Both the position numbers and the translations under genes were made by a program. Shown here in pieces: positions 62,156 through 64,000 of a DNA stretch of 64,000 nt. The notes beneath the pieces were generated by a model. The model was not told where the DNA came from. It did not search any database and worked only from the letters and a program-made list of their open reading frames with translations. The stretch comes from Diphasiastrum complanatum. Lineage: Eukaryota; Streptophyta; Lycopodiopsida; Lycopodiales; Lycopodiaceae. How positions within the stretch are numbered: the stretch's first letter is position 1; the number at the start of each line of letters is the position of its first letter. The stretch spans positions 21,704,578 to 21,768,577 of the forward strand of contig CM055112.1 in assembly GCA_029204225.1 (NCBI GenBank), written 5' to 3'.

Positions 62156-62934
62156 TGTTGGATTATTCTACTATAGGATTGGTTCAGTCAATTAATCAAT
62201 CCTTAATCTTCATCCACTTATTATCCAGTTCTGTAGTTTTGTTTGTGTTTCTACATAGTCTACAAAAATACTCAGGAATTGCTCAACAGGTGGCTCCGAC
62301 ATATCGGACATCATCTGACTTATCGACGTCCCCGACGAAAGTTGAAGACTTCGGCCATGTCGATGAAAGACAGTTATTGTTCCACTTGAACTGAAGCCAA
62401 AGATTTGCCCTAACTGTCTTTCAAGTAAACTTTCATGAAGTCCTAACTGGATGGATGTCAGCGCATTATGACTAACTGGTTATTGCTTTTTGTGGCCTAA
62501 TCAACTGTCCTACTGGATACGCGTTATTCCTTACTATAAATAGCTAATTATCAAAGACTTTCAATAGCTCTAACTCAGTTTTCTAGCTTAGTTCTTTCAG
62601 AGTTCTATTAGAGTATTGTTATTCATGCTTACTGCTTATCAACGGAAGTACATTAGACAGAGTGAGTCAGCTACTCATCGATAGTCTTGTGCTCTCATCC
62701 TCTGATTTGGACATGCTACTTATCAATCAATCTCCTTATTTCGTTCAATATCATATCATAATGTATACATCTCTGTCATTATTTGTAACTGATACATCTC
62801 TTATTGTCTTGTCTGATATATTCAATACTTCATTGTTTGGCTATGAAATCACCTTAGTGCTAACAATTTCAAAGTTGGTTGCTAAAAGATTGAACATGAC
62901 TTTTGTCATTATGTTTACCACCCTCTTTCCAACA
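62156..62934 (+). mobile_element. solo LTR (779 bp) with 5-bp target duplication TGAAG
   Basis: Starts TGTTGGATTATTC and ends CTTTCCAACA, so the terminal seven bases TGTTGGA/TCCAACA are inverted. TGAAG flanks it on both sides (62151-62155 and 62935-62939). Removing the LTR and one TGAAG rejoins the integrase word DPSS...KKGIFVGY of element VI. A TATA box TATAAATAG (62535-62543) gives plus orientation. It is a recombined, lone LTR of another family. Confidence 0.9.
62535..62543 (+). promoter_or_regulatory. TATA box of the solo LTR
   Basis: TATAAATAG roughly mid-LTR, the expected Pol II promoter position. Confidence 0.5.
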
Positions 62935-63870
62935 TGAAGATGGATCCTACTTTGTTCTATCATCAAGAGTAATGTTGATATAGCAAATGCATCCAAAAGT
63001 TTTGAAAAACTTGACACTCGGCCTCCTACCAAATAACATCTCAAAAGGTGTCTTTCCATTCAATACCACACTCGACCACCTATTGCATAGAAAATTTGCA
63101 CACAACAAAGCTTCACCCCAAAAAGGTTTAGGAAGATTGGCACCTAGTCTCATTGCTTTGGCTCCTTCACATAAGGTTCTATTCTTCCTCTGGCCCACTT
63201 ATTTTTGTTGTGCTGTTCTTGGACTTGTGAGCTCCCTCTTGATCCCAATTGCATCACAAATGCTTTGAACTTGGTATAAATGTACTCACCACCATTGTCA
63301 CTCCTCAAGCACTTGATTTTGGTGTTGAATTGAACCTCCCTTGAGATCTTGAACTTGACAAAGACATCAAACACCTCATCTTTGCTCTTTAGTAGATACA
63401 CCCAACAAAATATACTAAAATCATCAATAAATGTCACATACATTTTAGCACCACCATAGCTAATTGTAGTAACTCCATGAATATCTAAATGTGTAAGTTG
63501 AAAAGGCTTACTTGATCTTGATGTAGATCTCTTGTAAGGTAACGTGACTTTGATAAAGCACATTGCTCACAAACATGATTCATGGTAGTTAGAGTCTAGG
63601 AAGACAAAAAATAACTTGTCTCTTTGCCATCACCTCCAATGACTTGTAATTGAGATGCCCCAATCTCTTGTACCATACCTCTTGCATTGAAAATTTCTTC
63701 TTTGCCATACATCCAATTTGGTTAGTAACAACACAAGCATCAAGTTTGAACAATTTACCTTGCCTCTTCCCTTTTGCAATCAATTCACCTTCCTTCTTGA
63801 TCAAACAGGCATCACCATCAAACTCCACCTTGAAACGTTTGTCAAGAATTTGACTCACATTAGGGGAAAT

Positions 63871-64000
63871 ATGGGCTCAAAATGGGACCTTTAATAAATT
63901 TCACTTTAGAGAGAGGTTACGTAGAGAGAGTGCAAACCAGTAACTTCTGGTCGCTGTTTTTTGAGTATCCGGCCCTACCCGATGTTTAACTAGTATGGTT
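63871..64000. other. window edge, nothing recognised
   Basis: Element VI homology ends near 63860; the last bases show a short GA patch but no gene. Confidence 0.5.

Larger units (their letters stand above)
60277..63870 (-). pseudogene. Ty1-copia pol (element VI), interrupted by a solo LTR
   Basis: Read on the minus strand from 63858. Pre-integrase KRFKVEFDGDACLIKKEGEL and VWYKRLGHLNYKSLEVMAKR are very close to element I. Integrase follows (THLDIHGVTTI, TFIDDF, CLRSDNGGEY; frame breaks near 63240 and 63190), then KNRTLCEGAKAMRLGANLPK and FKTFGCICYINI. At 62940-62151 the solo LTR interrupts, after which GIFVGYSDVSKA and STKKVVIGRDVIF continue. RT: MKNNTWRLVELPKDKKATGC and KWIFKVK (about 61745-61665), SLYGLKQAPRGWY (about 61390-61350), ILLIYVDDIISSGG (about 61245). 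RNase H: NLYEFSDLDFVGDQMYRKS (about 60775-60715). There are many stops and frameshifts, and gag and protease are missing beyond 63870. Confidence 0.9.

Overview
The window looks like nuclear DNA of a land plant with a large, repeat-rich genome. Spliced genes have GT-AG introns, and there are Ty1-copia and Ty3-gypsy retrotransposons with plant-type primer sites, long (GA)n/(TC)n microsatellites and plant promoter words (telo-box, G-box). A Penelope-like reverse-transcriptase remnant and the very long GA tracts would fit a fern, lycophyte or gymnosperm, but that placement is a guess. No operons, Shine-Dalgarno sites, CRISPR arrays or replication origins were seen.

Two host genes can be modelled completely. 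On the minus strand, four exons between 25321 and 18166 join without a frame break into a 1043-residue protein. It has N-terminal membrane segments, a CxxC...CxxC zinc ribbon, a long charged coiled coil, a serine-rich middle and a C-terminal U-box. It resembles plant proteins annotated as 'stress response NST1-like', here carrying an E3-ligase domain. On the plus strand, eleven exons from 51456 to 55368 join into a 756-residue secreted subtilase with the catalytic Asp/His/Asn/Ser set intact.

Nearly everything else is mobile-element debris. Element I (copia, +, 4664-7433) keeps its 5' LTR, primer site, gag and protease, and is cut by element II (copia, -, LTR 7434-7890). A tandem repeat and a (GA)60 tract follow, then a decayed Penelope-like RT (-, 9604-12239). 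At 14.3-16.2 kb and 1-1.66 kb there are broken coding sequences of unknown family. A copia RT fragment (29.8-30.2 kb) and an LTR with a tRNA-Asp-type primer site (30.69-31.47 kb, containing a G28 run) precede a nested complex at 31.9-46.7 kb. That complex contains a pair of inverted ~0.8 kb repeats with tRNA-Asp-like cores, a 1.4 kb T-rich 'TTTTTCGAG' tract, three LTRs of one copia family whose (TC)n tract differs greatly in length, a copia element (IV) inserted in another (III), a tRNA-like SINE fragment and a 66-bp near-perfect palindrome.

From 46.7 to 51.4 kb there are microsatellites and several local duplications. After the subtilase, 57.5-59.6 kb is a patchwork of copia, gypsy and LINE-like pieces. 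Element VI (copia, -, 60.0-63.9 kb) carries a clean solo LTR with a 5-bp target duplication. The two host genes do not appear functionally linked; they are islands between repeats.
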